Positions 25,571 through 33,982 of a stretch of DNA of 64,000 bases are shown here, piece after piece; within the stretch, counting starts at the first letter, position 1; each line of letters starts with the position of its first letter. The notes under the pieces are model-generated. The model was given only the letters and a program-made list of their open reading frames with translations. It searched no databases and was not told the origin of the DNA. This DNA comes from Candidatus Paralachnospira sangeri (lineage in GTDB: Bacteria; Bacillota; Clostridia; Lachnospirales; Lachnospiraceae): NCBI GenBank assembly GCA_904397815.1, contig CAJFOT010000103.1:1-64000 (forward strand). Reading direction: 5' to 3'. The position numbers and the translations under genes were made by a program.

Positions 25571-27031
25571 TCACGCCAGCACATTGATCCGTTTCAGCTC
25601 AGGATCCTCCGATCCGGTCATGCTGCATCCTTTTTCCATCGCATACTGGATATGCTCCAGAATTTCAGCAGTAATGCGTTCGCCCGGAGCCAGGATGGGG
25701 ATGCCGGGCGGATAGCACATGACAAACTCGCTGCATATGTAGCCTTCGCTTTCTGCCAGCGGCAGGCTGATTTTTTCGGCGTAAAATGCCTCCTGAGGGC
25801 TGGTGACCACATCCGGTTCGATATACTCCTGGCTCAGCAGCCCGGCAGCGTCCTTCTGATAGCGGCGCCGGATCTCAGCCAGGGCGCTCACCAGCCGTTC
25901 CAGCTCCTGGGGACGGTCGCCCATGGAGAGGTAAGCCAGAATATTGCCGATATCTCCGAATTCAATCTGAATGTCATATTCGTCCCGCAGGATGTCATAT
26001 ACCTCAATTCCCGCCAGGCCGATGTCCAGGGTGTGGACGCTCAGCTTTGTGCCGTCGAAATCAAACACGGAATTTCCGTTCACCAGCTCCCGCCCAAAGG
26101 CGTAATAGCCGCCCACCGCGTTGATTTCCTGGCGGGCGTACTCGGCCATATCGGCTACCTGGTGGAATACCTCCCTGCCCCGGAGAGCCAGGTTGCGGCG
26201 GCTGATGTCCAGGCTGGACATCAGGAGATAGCTGCCGGAGGTGGTCTGGGTCAGGTTGATGATCTGCCGCACATAGCCGGCGTGGACAGCGGGGCCGACC
26301 AGCAGCAGGCTGGACTGGGTCAGGCTTCCGCCGCTTTTGTGCATGGATACGGACGCCATATCGGCGCCTGCCTCCATAGCTGATACAGGCAGCCCGCTGC
26401 TGAAATAGAAATGGGTCCCGTGGGCCTCATCGGCCAGACAGAGCATCCCGGCGTCATGGGCCATCCTTACGATCGCCCGCAGATCGCTGCAGATCCCGTA
26501 ATAGGTCGGGTTATTCACCAGAACCGCCACTGCGTTCGGGTGTTCGGCGATTGCCTTCGCCACCTGCTCCCGCTGCATGCCTAACGAGATGCCCAGCCGC
26601 TGATCCACCTCAGGATTTACATACACCGGCACCGCGCCGCACAGAACCAGCGCGTTGATGACGCTTCTGTGAACATTTCTCGGCAGGATGATCTCATCGC
26701 CGCGCTTACAGGCAGTCAGCACCATGCTCTGTACAGAGCTGGTAGTGCCGCCCACCATCAAAAAGGCATGGGCAGCGCCGAAGGCGTCAGCCGCCAGCTC
26801 CTCTGCCTCCCGGATCACAGAAACCGGATGGCACAGGTTGTCCAGCGGCTTCATGCTGTTTACATCCACTCCTACGCACTGCTGTCCCAGAAAGGCGGTC
26901 AGCTCCGGATTGCCGCGGCCCCGCTTGTGCCCCGGCACGTCAAAGGGAACGACCCGCATCTGCCGGAAGGTTTCCAGTGCCTCATAGATAGGAGCGCGGG
27001 TCTGATCTAAACGGGTTCGACTGGTTTTCAA
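25571..27031 (-). CDS. speA: Arginine (Orn/Lys/Arg-type) decarboxylase
   Basis: 486 residues, a fold-type I PLP enzyme of the short Firmicute Orn/Lys/Arg decarboxylase family (no N-terminal wing domain). Motifs: VPFDVPGHKRGRG, GGTTSSVQSM, RNVHRSV, NNPTYYGI, ADEAHGTHF, and SMHKSGGSLTQ with PLP lysine 232. The C-terminal part ends in PPGIPILAPGE. Arginine as substrate is inferred from the adjacent agmatinase. The start is TTG 27031 behind AAGGAGGG; no ATG fits. A long leader with an intrinsic terminator precedes it, suggesting attenuation control. Confidence 0.87.
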   Translation of the reverse strand: MKTSRTRLDQTRAPIYEALETFRQMRVVPFDVPGHKRGRGNPELTAFLGQQCVGVDVNSMKPLDNLCHPVSVIREAEELAADAFGAAHAFLMVGGTTSSVQSMVLTACKRGDEIILPRNVHRSVINALVLCGAVPVYVNPEVDQRLGISLGMQREQVAKAIAEHPNAVAVLVNNPTYYGICSDLRAIVRMAHDAGMLCLADEAHGTHFYFSSGLPVSAMEAGADMASVSMHKSGGSLTQSSLLLVGPAVHAGYVRQIINLTQTTSGSYLLMSSLDISRRNLALRGREVFHQVADMAEYARQEINAVGGYYAFGRELVNGNSVFDFDGTKLSVHTLDIGLAGIEVYDILRDEYDIQIEFGDIGNILAYLSMGDRPQELERLVSALAEIRRRYQKDAAGLLSQEYIEPDVVTSPQEAFYAEKISLPLAESEGYICSEFVMCYPPGIPILAPGERITAEILEHIQYAMEKGCSMTGSEDPELKRINVLA

Positions 27032-27046
27032 TTTTTTCCCTCCTTC

Positions 27047-27094
27047 TGCTCAACACAAAAACTGATCAACACAAAAATTGCTCAACACAAAAAA
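27047..27094 (-). repeat. Three tandem 16-base repeats between attenuator and speA
   Basis: Three back-to-back units at 27047-27062, 27063-27078 and 27079-27094 read TG(C/A)TCAACACAAAAA(C/T/A) on the plus strand, an exact 16-base period. They fill the space between the terminator hairpin and the speA ribosome site. Confidence 0.8.
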
Positions 27095-27126
27095 ACGCAG
27101 GCTGTGCCGCATGCACAACTTGCGTT
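27088..27126 (-). terminator. Intrinsic terminator in the speA leader (candidate attenuator)
   Basis: On the minus strand AACGCA, AG, TTGTGC, a short loop, GGCACA, GCC, TGCGTT and a run of seven T form a textbook terminator about 65 bases before the speA start. It lies downstream of the operon promoter at 27514-27542, so it must be bypassed for expression. Confidence 0.65.
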
Positions 27127-27360
27127 TGTTATCTGAAAAAATTTTCTCTTCCCTGTCCCCGTACAGACAGCTGCTGTGTGAGGATTCAGCCGTACAGCGC
27201 GGAAAGCCATGCGGGAGCCGTAAAGGCAGAGAAAAATTTAAGACTTCCAGATTGGACGGGATGATCAGAGTCTATATAGCAATCATACTTTTACTACTCT
27301 TATTGACCGTTTCACAAGTCTGCGCACAGGCGCATTTCGGTTATGAAGTAACCAACTTAT

Positions 27361-27507
27361 AAAATTTGAGCTTCTAACTCAATCAATAAGGCTGCACAAA
27401 GGCCGCCGATCGGCAGTGGACCCGGCTGTCCGTATGGCCTTAACTCCATGGCGGAGTAGTCCGGAATAATTGCTTTGAAAAGACTCCTAAATATCCTTCC
27501 AAAAATC
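27361..27507 (-). ncRNA. Candidate structured leader RNA of the speA operon
   Basis: Downstream of the promoter at 27542-27514 the minus-strand RNA can form several stems. ACTCC/GGAGT closes at 27443-27457. AAGGCC/GGCCTT (27399-27404 with 27436-27441) encloses GGAC/GTCC (27418-27421 with 27428-27431) and the palindrome GCCGATCGGC (27405-27414). A weak TTGAG/CTCAA hairpin followed by ATTTT comes last. The same strand is also open as a short frame (including MELRPYGQPGPLPIGG), so a small protein is an alternative. No known RNA family was recognised. Confidence 0.35.
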
Positions 27508-27513
27508 ATAAGC

Positions 27514-27542
27514 ATCTTATCATGGCAGAAATATTTTGTCAA
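27514..27542 (-). promoter_or_regulatory. Promoter of the polyamine operon leader
   Basis: On the minus strand TTGACA (27542-27537), 17 bases, TAAGAT (27519-27514). The expected start near 27507 gives a leader of about 475 bases before speA. Confidence 0.6.
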
Positions 27543-27562
27543 GGGGTTCGGGGACGGCTGCG

Positions 27563-28387
27563 TCAGGGGATAAATCTGCGGACCTGCATAAATACGACCC
27601 GCATATAGGCTCTGATCCTGATTTTGATCTGATGCATCCGGACATCGCCTTTGGTCAGGCCCAGGTTCAGCTGGTTGTAGCATTTGTCCACGAACAGCTT
27701 GTCGTCGGCGAAGATCTTGCCGATGGTTTTCAGCAGCTGGGCGGTCTCCGAGGTGGTGGAGACGCGGAAGCTGTACAGGTATTCATTGATATAGTAAACC
27801 TTGCTGACGGAGCACATCCGCAGCCAGTAATTCCAGTCCAGGGTGAACCAGAGATCCGGGTCGAAGGCGCCGATCTCCAGGGATGTGCTTTTGCGGAACA
27901 TGACATTGGAGGGCTCCGCGTTGTAATTATGGTTGCGGAAGGATCGGCGGGCCAGCTTCTTGCCGTCCCACATGCCTGAGGAACGGAAGGGCCGGCGGTT
28001 CATCACCACTTTTCCGGTTTCGTTGATGACATGGGAGCCGGAAAATACCATCCCTACCTCCGGATAGTTGTCCAGAATCTCCACTTTTTTCTGGAAATTG
28101 TCAGAGGTCAGCAGGTCGTCAGCGCACAGCAGCTGCATGTATTCGCAGGTGCCGTATTTCAGACAGTTGTTCCAGTTTCCCACCATGCCCACGTTGGTCT
28201 CGTTCTGGATCAGACGGATTCTGGGATCGTCGAAGGAACGGACGACAGAAACGGTATGGTCTGTTGACGCGTTGTCTATAATAATCAGTTCAAAATCAGG
28301 ATAGGTCTGGTTCAGGACAGACTGTATGGTCTGGGCCAGATAGGTCTCTCCATTATAGACCGGAATGCACACACTTATTTTAGGCAT
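27563..28387 (-). CDS. GT2-family glycosyltransferase
   Basis: About 274 residues. A GT-A fold with ISVCIPVYNGE at the start, LIIIDNASTDHT, NVGMVGNWNN, and LCADDLLT as the DXD-type metal site. No membrane helix; a basic C-terminus (RIRAYMRVVFMQVRR) may touch the membrane. I prefer ATG 28387 (MPKISV), nine bases after AAAGGTGG; ATG 28396 sits almost on that site. It probably adds one sugar to a lipid-linked oligosaccharide in the cytoplasm. Its partner is the GT-C-like gene just upstream in the same direction. Confidence 0.85.
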   Translation of the reverse strand: MPKISVCIPVYNGETYLAQTIQSVLNQTYPDFELIIIDNASTDHTVSVVRSFDDPRIRLIQNETNVGMVGNWNNCLKYGTCEYMQLLCADDLLTSDNFQKKVEILDNYPEVGMVFSGSHVINETGKVVMNRRPFRSSGMWDGKKLARRSFRNHNYNAEPSNVMFRKSTSLEIGAFDPDLWFTLDWNYWLRMCSVSKVYYINEYLYSFRVSTTSETAQLLKTIGKIFADDKLFVDKCYNQLNLGLTKGDVRMHQIKIRIRAYMRVVFMQVRRFIP

Positions 28388-28436
28388 TTGTTTCATCCAC
28401 CTTTGTATTTTTCAGTTGGCTTTGAGGCAGCCTGTT

Positions 28437-29948
28437 TTATATTATCACATAAAACAAAACAGATAAAGCACAAAATGCGCCGATCAGCGAATAAATTACA
28501 CCGGACAGCGCCTGTTTCCATTTTCTGGAGCTGCCGCCTGTGGATGCGGCGAACAGGGCGGTGTAGACGGCGAATGGGATAATGGTCGGCACAATGTAGC
28601 GGAAATCCATGGTACACCCGAAGGGATAGCCGATGTTGAAGCTGACATAGGAGATCAGCTGGACCGCAGTCAGCAGAGGCAGGCCGTACCGGAGAACCGG
28701 ATGGAGTCCTTTGTTCCGCAGGCACCAGATCATATAGAGGAAGGACGCGGCTGCCAGAATCAGAAACAGCAGCAGAAAACTGTCGGCCAGCAGCTGAGGC
28801 GCGTTGTACTCCCATTCGCCGAAGATGGCGCATTTCAGCATGTAGGTCCACAGGTTATAATCCCCCCGGGGATTGCACCAGCTGCCGAAATATTCTGACA
28901 GGGGGAAGGATAAAAACCGTTCTCCGATGGTGCGCCAGCCGATGTAAAGGTCGCCGTCCACAGGAGGGGCCGGCACATAGCCCAGGGGCTGGCCGTATAC
29001 GATCACGTTCCGGATGGAGTGCCACAGACCCAGGGGAGCGCAGACTGCCAGAAAAGCGGCGAACTGGCCGATCAGCCTTTTCACCGTCAGCCCGGACAGC
29101 TGGCGTGCAGAGGCAGGCAGCGGCTTCTCCGGGTGTCTGGCCTGGCGGACGCACAGAATCAGCACCGCCAGAAATACCGGCCCGGTGAACAGGGCGATCA
29201 TGCCGCCGGACAGCTTGCTCATCATGGAGCAGCCGATGGACACAGCCAGAAGGAGGATATTTTTGAAGGTGGGCTGATTATAATATTTTACTGTATACAG
29301 GACGGCCAGGAAGAAAAAGAAGGTCATGGCCATATCATTGTTGATGGAACCTGCCAGCAGGTAAAAGGTGGGGTGGAAGGCCGTCAGGGCGGCCGCTGCC
29401 AGACAGGCATTGTCTTTCAGCTTCAGGGCCCGGGCTGTCCGGTAGGTGACCACGATGGTCATGGAGGACAGGACACAGGGCACTACCTGGATCCAGGAAC
29501 CGCTCAGCGGGTCGATGCCGGTCAGCCCCACCAGCCGGAGGAACAGGGCGATCATCAGATGGCTGAGAGGGCCGTGGTAAAACTGTCCCTCATAGCCTGC
29601 CGGCAGCCGGAAATTTTCATACAGACTCATGATATAAGGATAATGTCCGTCTGAATCCCAGACATCGTGCTGGCGCACATCGGGATAGGTGTAGATGGCG
29701 TAGCCGATCCGCATGGCCAGACCGGCGATGAGGATAGCGTAAAAGATATGTTCCTTCGGCAGCCCCAGACGGACGGAGACCACGGCGTACAGAAGGGAGA
29801 GGAACACGACGAACAGCATGACCGCCTTAAACCGCTCACCATTGCCGATGGACATGAAAGAGGACAGCCCCAGGGAGCCGGTTACGGTCACGGCAATGCC
29901 GGCATAGATCAAAAATGAAACTTTTTTGGAACAGCTTTCTGAATTCAT
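28437..29948 (-). CDS. GT-C (GT39/PMT-like) membrane glycosyltransferase
   Basis: 503 residues, about eleven to twelve membrane segments. After the third segment the loop RQHDVWDSDGHYPYI resembles the GT39 motif with an acidic residue after the first helices. Further on come FYHGPLSHLMIA and GSINNDMAMTFFF, the latter (NNDM) a conserved pattern in PMT_2-type proteins, and a large outward loop with DLYIGWRTIGERF. It presumably uses a polyprenyl-phosphate sugar outside the membrane. The start ATG 29948 has AGGAG upstream. Followed after 49 bases by the GT2 gene. Confidence 0.7.
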   Translation of the reverse strand: MNSESCSKKVSFLIYAGIAVTVTGSLGLSSFMSIGNGERFKAVMLFVVFLSLLYAVVSVRLGLPKEHIFYAILIAGLAMRIGYAIYTYPDVRQHDVWDSDGHYPYIMSLYENFRLPAGYEGQFYHGPLSHLMIALFLRLVGLTGIDPLSGSWIQVVPCVLSSMTIVVTYRTARALKLKDNACLAAAALTAFHPTFYLLAGSINNDMAMTFFFFLAVLYTVKYYNQPTFKNILLLAVSIGCSMMSKLSGGMIALFTGPVFLAVLILCVRQARHPEKPLPASARQLSGLTVKRLIGQFAAFLAVCAPLGLWHSIRNVIVYGQPLGYVPAPPVDGDLYIGWRTIGERFLSFPLSEYFGSWCNPRGDYNLWTYMLKCAIFGEWEYNAPQLLADSFLLLFLILAAASFLYMIWCLRNKGLHPVLRYGLPLLTAVQLISYVSFNIGYPFGCTMDFRYIVPTIIPFAVYTALFAASTGGSSRKWKQALSGVIYSLIGAFCALSVLFYVII

Positions 29949-30200
29949 AAAAAACTCCTGTATATCTCTAGATTCATCACCTGCTCCGGCAAGGCCCGGC
30001 GCAGGTTTGAGACCGGCTTGCGGCCGGCTTCGCAGAACATTATATCACGAAATGAGAGAGGGGGGAAGCAGGATTAACACTGCTCCGGGGACAAAATCAT
30101 AACTAGGGGGTGGCAGACGGCCTTCTTTTATGATAGAATCATTAAAGGCCGGAACGATGTGCTGTCTCTGGCTTTTATCAATCAGGAGGCTGAAAGAGTT

Positions 30201-31127
30201 ATGAAAAGCTATATAAAAATTGCCAGGCCGGATCACTGGATCAAAAATCTGTTTATTGTGCCGGGGGTGATCCTGGCCAATCTGCTGACAGATACGGCCT
30301 TTACCCCGGAGGTCGGACTCAGGTTTATCATCGGGTTTATGGCGACCTGCCTGATCGCCTCTGCCAATTATGTGATCAATGAATGGCTGGACGCAAAATT
30401 TGACAAGTATCATCCCACGAAAAAATACCGTCCGGTGGTGACCGGTCATATGAAATTTTCTCTGGTGATGCTGGAGTACGCGGTGCTGATCGCGGCCGGG
30501 CTGGGGCTGTCCGTTCTGGTGTCCCGGTATTTCCTCTATATGGAGATCTGGCTGCTGGTGATGGGCGTGCTGTACAATGTGGAGCCCATCCGGACAAAGG
30601 ATATCGCCTATCTGGATGTGCTGACGGAATCCATTAACAACCTGATCCGGCTGCTGCTGGGGTGGTTTATCGTGAACAATCAGTACCAGCCGCCGCTGAG
30701 TATTATGGTAGGCTACTGGATGGGCGGCGCATTTCTGATGGCAACGAAGCGTTTTGCAGAGTACCGGATGATCAACAATCCGGAGCAGGCAGGGCTGTAT
30801 CGGAAGTCCTTCCGCCATTATACGGAGCATTCTCTGCTGATTTCCGCTTTCTTTTATGCCCTGGCCGCCGCTTTTCTCATCGGCATTTTTATGCTGAAAT
30901 ACCGGATCGAGTATCTGCTGGCCATGCCGCTGATTTTCGGCCTGTTCTGCTTCTATCTCTATATTGCCTTCAAGCCGGACTCGGCTGTGCAGAAGCCGGA
31001 GAAGCTGTATCATGAGAAGGCGCTGTTTATCTATATTGTTTTTATGATCGCTGTCATGGTGATTCTCACATACATAAGGATTCCCGCGCTGGATTATTTC
31101 GTGGAAACCCTGCTGATTAATGTATAA
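30201..31127 (+). CDS. UbiA-family prenyltransferase (decaprenyl-phosphate phosphoribosyltransferase-like)
   Basis: About 308 residues and eight to nine membrane helices. The first Asp-rich motif reads NYVINEWLDAKFDKYHPTKKYRP (given as a segment around residues 56-78), matching the NDxxDxxxD-type motif of DPPR synthases (mycobacterial Rv3806c) and Azorhizobium NoeC rather than quinone prenyltransferases. These enzymes couple phosphoribosyl pyrophosphate to polyprenyl phosphate, the first step to polyprenyl-phospho-arabinose or -ribose. A HAD phosphatase follows, suited to remove the 5-phosphate. ATG 30201 lies 11 bases after CAGGAGG. Confidence 0.75.
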   Translation: MKSYIKIARPDHWIKNLFIVPGVILANLLTDTAFTPEVGLRFIIGFMATCLIASANYVINEWLDAKFDKYHPTKKYRPVVTGHMKFSLVMLEYAVLIAAGLGLSVLVSRYFLYMEIWLLVMGVLYNVEPIRTKDIAYLDVLTESINNLIRLLLGWFIVNNQYQPPLSIMVGYWMGGAFLMATKRFAEYRMINNPEQAGLYRKSFRHYTEHSLLISAFFYALAAAFLIGIFMLKYRIEYLLAMPLIFGLFCFYLYIAFKPDSAVQKPEKLYHEKALFIYIVFMIAVMVILTYIRIPALDYFVETLLINV

Positions 31128-31142
31128 TAAGAGGTGTGAAGA

Positions 31143-31946
31143 TTGAAGACTGGAAAAGGGAAAGAAAATGTCGGCGGGGAGCAGCCTGTCAGAATGAGAA
31201 AGTCCCTGAAGGATTATGACGCGGTGATATTTGACGTAGATGGGACGCTGTATTTTCAGCGTCCCATGCGTCTGAAAATGGCATGGAAGCTGGGGACCTT
31301 TTACCTCCTTCATCCGTGGCGGTTCCGGGAACTGCTGGCGGTGAAAACGTTCCGGGAGATACGGGAAAACTGGAAGGAAGAGGAGCGGGATCAGACAGAA
31401 GAGAATCCGACGGAAAAGAATCAGATAGAAGGGAATCGGACAGAAGCGTGTCAGGCCGGGAACCGGGCTGGTGATGGGGCGCTGGACTGGCGGCAGTATA
31501 TTGCAACCGGAAAAAAGATTGGATTGCCGCCCCGTAAAGTGAAGGAGACAGTGGAGCGCTGGATGTACCAGGTGCCTCTGGATCTGCTGCCGGGGTGCCA
31601 GGACAGGATGGTGTCCGGGCTGATGGAGAAGCTGAGGCGCCGGGGGACGGCTGTCCTGGTTTATTCGGACTATCCTGCGGAGGATAAGCTGAAAGCGATG
31701 GGGATCCGGGCCGACAGGGTGTTCTGCGCATTGGATCCGGATATGATGTGTCTGAAGCCGGATCCGAAGGGGATGAGCCATATCCTGTCTGCCGTCGGAT
31801 TCCAGCCGGATCAGGTGCTGATGGTGGGAGACCGGTACAGCAGAGACGGCCTCTCCGCCAGAAATGTGGGAGCGGACTGGCTGATTCTTCCGCCTGCCCC
31901 CGGCAGACGGAAAAAGCTGTTAAAGGAGATTATGGATGAGAATTGA
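31143..31946 (+). CDS. HAD-superfamily phosphatase
   Basis: 267 residues from TTG 31143 (GAGGTG upstream); ATG 31194 is an alternative. DAVIFDVDGTLYF holds the catalytic Asp pair, VYSDYPAEDK the second motif with serine, LKPDPKG the lysine and MVGDRYSRDG the final acidic motif. A cap region around residues 80-115 contains a hydrophilic five-residue repeat (NPTE-KNQIE-GNRTE). Located 15 bases after the UbiA gene and overlapping the next gene by 11 bases, it may dephosphorylate the polyprenyl-phospho-phosphopentose made by UbiA. The HAD family is sure; the substrate is inferred. Confidence 0.75.
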   Translation: MKTGKGKENVGGEQPVRMRKSLKDYDAVIFDVDGTLYFQRPMRLKMAWKLGTFYLLHPWRFRELLAVKTFREIRENWKEEERDQTEENPTEKNQIEGNRTEACQAGNRAGDGALDWRQYIATGKKIGLPPRKVKETVERWMYQVPLDLLPGCQDRMVSGLMEKLRRRGTAVLVYSDYPAEDKLKAMGIRADRVFCALDPDMMCLKPDPKGMSHILSAVGFQPDQVLMVGDRYSRDGLSARNVGADWLILPPAPGRRKKLLKEIMDEN

Positions 31947-33981
31947 GAAAAAGACGGCCAGGGCTGTGGTGCTTCTGGCTCTGCTGGCCTTTGCCATAGA
32001 AGGGCTGTTTTTTAATTTCCACTCCTTCCGTCTGGCGGCAGGAGGTTTTTCCTGGCACAATGTCCCGCTGAATCAGGTGGAGGCGGTAGGGTTTTCCTAT
32101 GATGAGGCCACCGGCAGCCTGATATCCGACCCGGAACAGGGGGAACATTATTTTGAACTGAAGAATTTTAACCAGAAGGCAGGCACCGTCTACGTGGATT
32201 TTCAGGTGGAAGGAGAGGACTCCGTGTGCAAGGCCGGTGTCTGGTATACTGATCAGGCCAATGATGAGTATGTGATGCTGGATCTGCGGGATGTGTCGGA
32301 AAACGTAGAAGAAAGCAAATATTTTACCTGCTGGTTCTATGGAGATTCCAGAGACCTGAGAGTTTACTTTAACGAAACACCGGTGACTGTCACCGGATTT
32401 GAGATTAATAAAACAGTCCCCTGGACGTTTGAACCGCTGCGGTTTGCCATTGTGTTCGGCGTATTGCTGCTGCTGTATCTGATCACCGGGAATCAGTGGT
32501 TTCTCCGTCCTGTGGAGGAGCAGGGAAAAGGGCACCGGCTTCTGACGGCAGCCAGTCTGCTTTTGTTCTGCGGTTTCATGTTTTTTACCGCTTACACTTC
32601 ACTGGAGAAAAAATCAGTGGGTCTGGATACCGGCGACCTGTACAGCCAGGATCTGACCGACGCCTTTCTGGCGGGCCAGGTTTCTCTGCTGACAGAGCCG
32701 GACCCGCTGCTGGAAACCCTGGAAAATCCCTATGACATTGACGCCAGAAACAGTGTGGGGCTGTATGCCGACGGACAGTACCGGATGGATGTGTCCTATT
32801 ATAACGGGAAATATTACTGTTATTTCGGACCGGTGCCCTCGCTGCTGCTGTTTGTGCCCTATACCCTGGCGACCGGACAGTATCTGCAGACAGCATGGGG
32901 CTGCCTGTTCTTCGCCATAGTGGCGGCGGTCTTTATGGCGGTGGCGGTGGAGGCTTTTGTGAAGCGGTATTACGGCAGGCTGCCCTATGGATACCTTTTC
33001 CTGGGAAACCTGATTCTCTGGTTTTCCAGCGGGCTTCTGTGGAATCTGCGCCGGCCTCTGTTCTATGAGCTGGCGATTCTCTCGTCGGCCTCCTTTGTGG
33101 CGCTGGGATTTTATATGATCATTACGGCGATAGAAGAGGAGCGGCTGTCTGCGCGGCGGCTGGCGGCAGGCTGCCTCTCCCTGGCTCTGGCGGTGGGCTG
33201 CCGGCCTCTGAGTATCCTTTACTCTCTGGCGATTGTGCCGGTGCTCTGGGTTCAGTACAGAAAGTACCGGAAGGAAAGAGAAACCGTGATCCGGGCAGCC
33301 CTGGCGGTTGGCCTGCCCTATCTGATCACAGGGGGCCTGCTGGCCTGGTACAATCTGGCCCGGTTCGGATCGCTGACAGAATTCGGCGTGACCTATCAGC
33401 TTTCTACCATTGATATGAGCGGAGAGTCATGGAAGCCCCAGATCCTGCCGATCTGTATCTGGCTGATGATGCTGGTGCCCCCGGTGATTAATGAAAACTT
33501 CCCCTTTGTACACGGGGATGCGGACGGCCAGCTGAACTTCGTTGGCACCTTCGCCAGACAGAACCGGGAGGTGGGGCTGTTTTTCCAGAACCCCCTGCTG
33601 TTTATCCTGTTCAGCCCCGGTGCTGTCAGGCAGTCGAAGAGAACCTATGGAAAAAACCCTGCCCGGGCCGTCCTGCTGGCTCTGGGCTGCGCCCTGGCAG
33701 TCTTTGTCATCAGTTCTTTCACCGGCGGCGTGGCAGTGCGCTATGCCACTGATTACGGCGTGGTGATGTCGGCTGCGGCCCTGCTGATTTACTTCGGCCT
33801 GTATCCGGCCGCAGAGGAAAAGGGGCTGGTGAAGCTGCTGTCCAAAATTCTGCTGCTGGCAGCTGTTATTGCCGTTATGATCGGATTCTTCCGCAGTCTG
33901 TACGGAGAAGGGGACTGGCTGTGGAGATATCATGCGGATCTGTATCTGAAGCTGGAATATATTTTCTGCTTCTGGATGTAA
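31936..33981 (+). CDS. Large polytopic membrane protein, probable GT-C transferase
   Basis: 681 residues. One N-terminal helix, an outward beta-rich domain of about 130 residues (up to the second helix near residue 175), then about nine helices. The loop after helix 3 reads GLDTGDLYSQDLTDAFL, with acidic residues as in GT-C enzymes, and DVSYYNGKYYCYFGPVPSLLL is a pattern seen in several bacterial GT-C-like proteins (split here into segments). ATG 31936 overlaps the HAD gene by 11 bases. Together with UbiA and HAD it suggests a transferase that uses a polyprenyl-phospho-pentose. No signature of mycobacterial Emb proteins was seen. Confidence 0.5.
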   Translation: MRIEKKTARAVVLLALLAFAIEGLFFNFHSFRLAAGGFSWHNVPLNQVEAVGFSYDEATGSLISDPEQGEHYFELKNFNQKAGTVYVDFQVEGEDSVCKAGVWYTDQANDEYVMLDLRDVSENVEESKYFTCWFYGDSRDLRVYFNETPVTVTGFEINKTVPWTFEPLRFAIVFGVLLLLYLITGNQWFLRPVEEQGKGHRLLTAASLLLFCGFMFFTAYTSLEKKSVGLDTGDLYSQDLTDAFLAGQVSLLTEPDPLLETLENPYDIDARNSVGLYADGQYRMDVSYYNGKYYCYFGPVPSLLLFVPYTLATGQYLQTAWGCLFFAIVAAVFMAVAVEAFVKRYYGRLPYGYLFLGNLILWFSSGLLWNLRRPLFYELAILSSASFVALGFYMIITAIEEERLSARRLAAGCLSLALAVGCRPLSILYSLAIVPVLWVQYRKYRKERETVIRAALAVGLPYLITGGLLAWYNLARFGSLTEFGVTYQLSTIDMSGESWKPQILPICIWLMMLVPPVINENFPFVHGDADGQLNFVGTFARQNREVGLFFQNPLLFILFSPGAVRQSKRTYGKNPARAVLLALGCALAVFVISSFTGGVAVRYATDYGVVMSAAALLIYFGLYPAAEEKGLVKLLSKILLLAAVIAVMIGFFRSLYGEGDWLWRYHADLYLKLEYIFCFWM

Positions 33982-33982
33982 G

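Noticed and set aside
27047-27094. CRISPR-like array
   Set aside because: Three direct 16-base repeats without spacers cannot be a CRISPR array; no cas genes are present.
27078-27362. 94-codon plus-strand frame in the speA leader with a hydrophobic end
   Set aside because: It crosses the attenuator hairpin and starts in the repeats, and has no good ribosome site. The inner ATG at 27261 is also weak.
30045-31781. 578-codon minus-strand frame opposite UbiA and HAD genes
   Set aside because: Covers two genes with clear motifs on the other strand; no family pattern.
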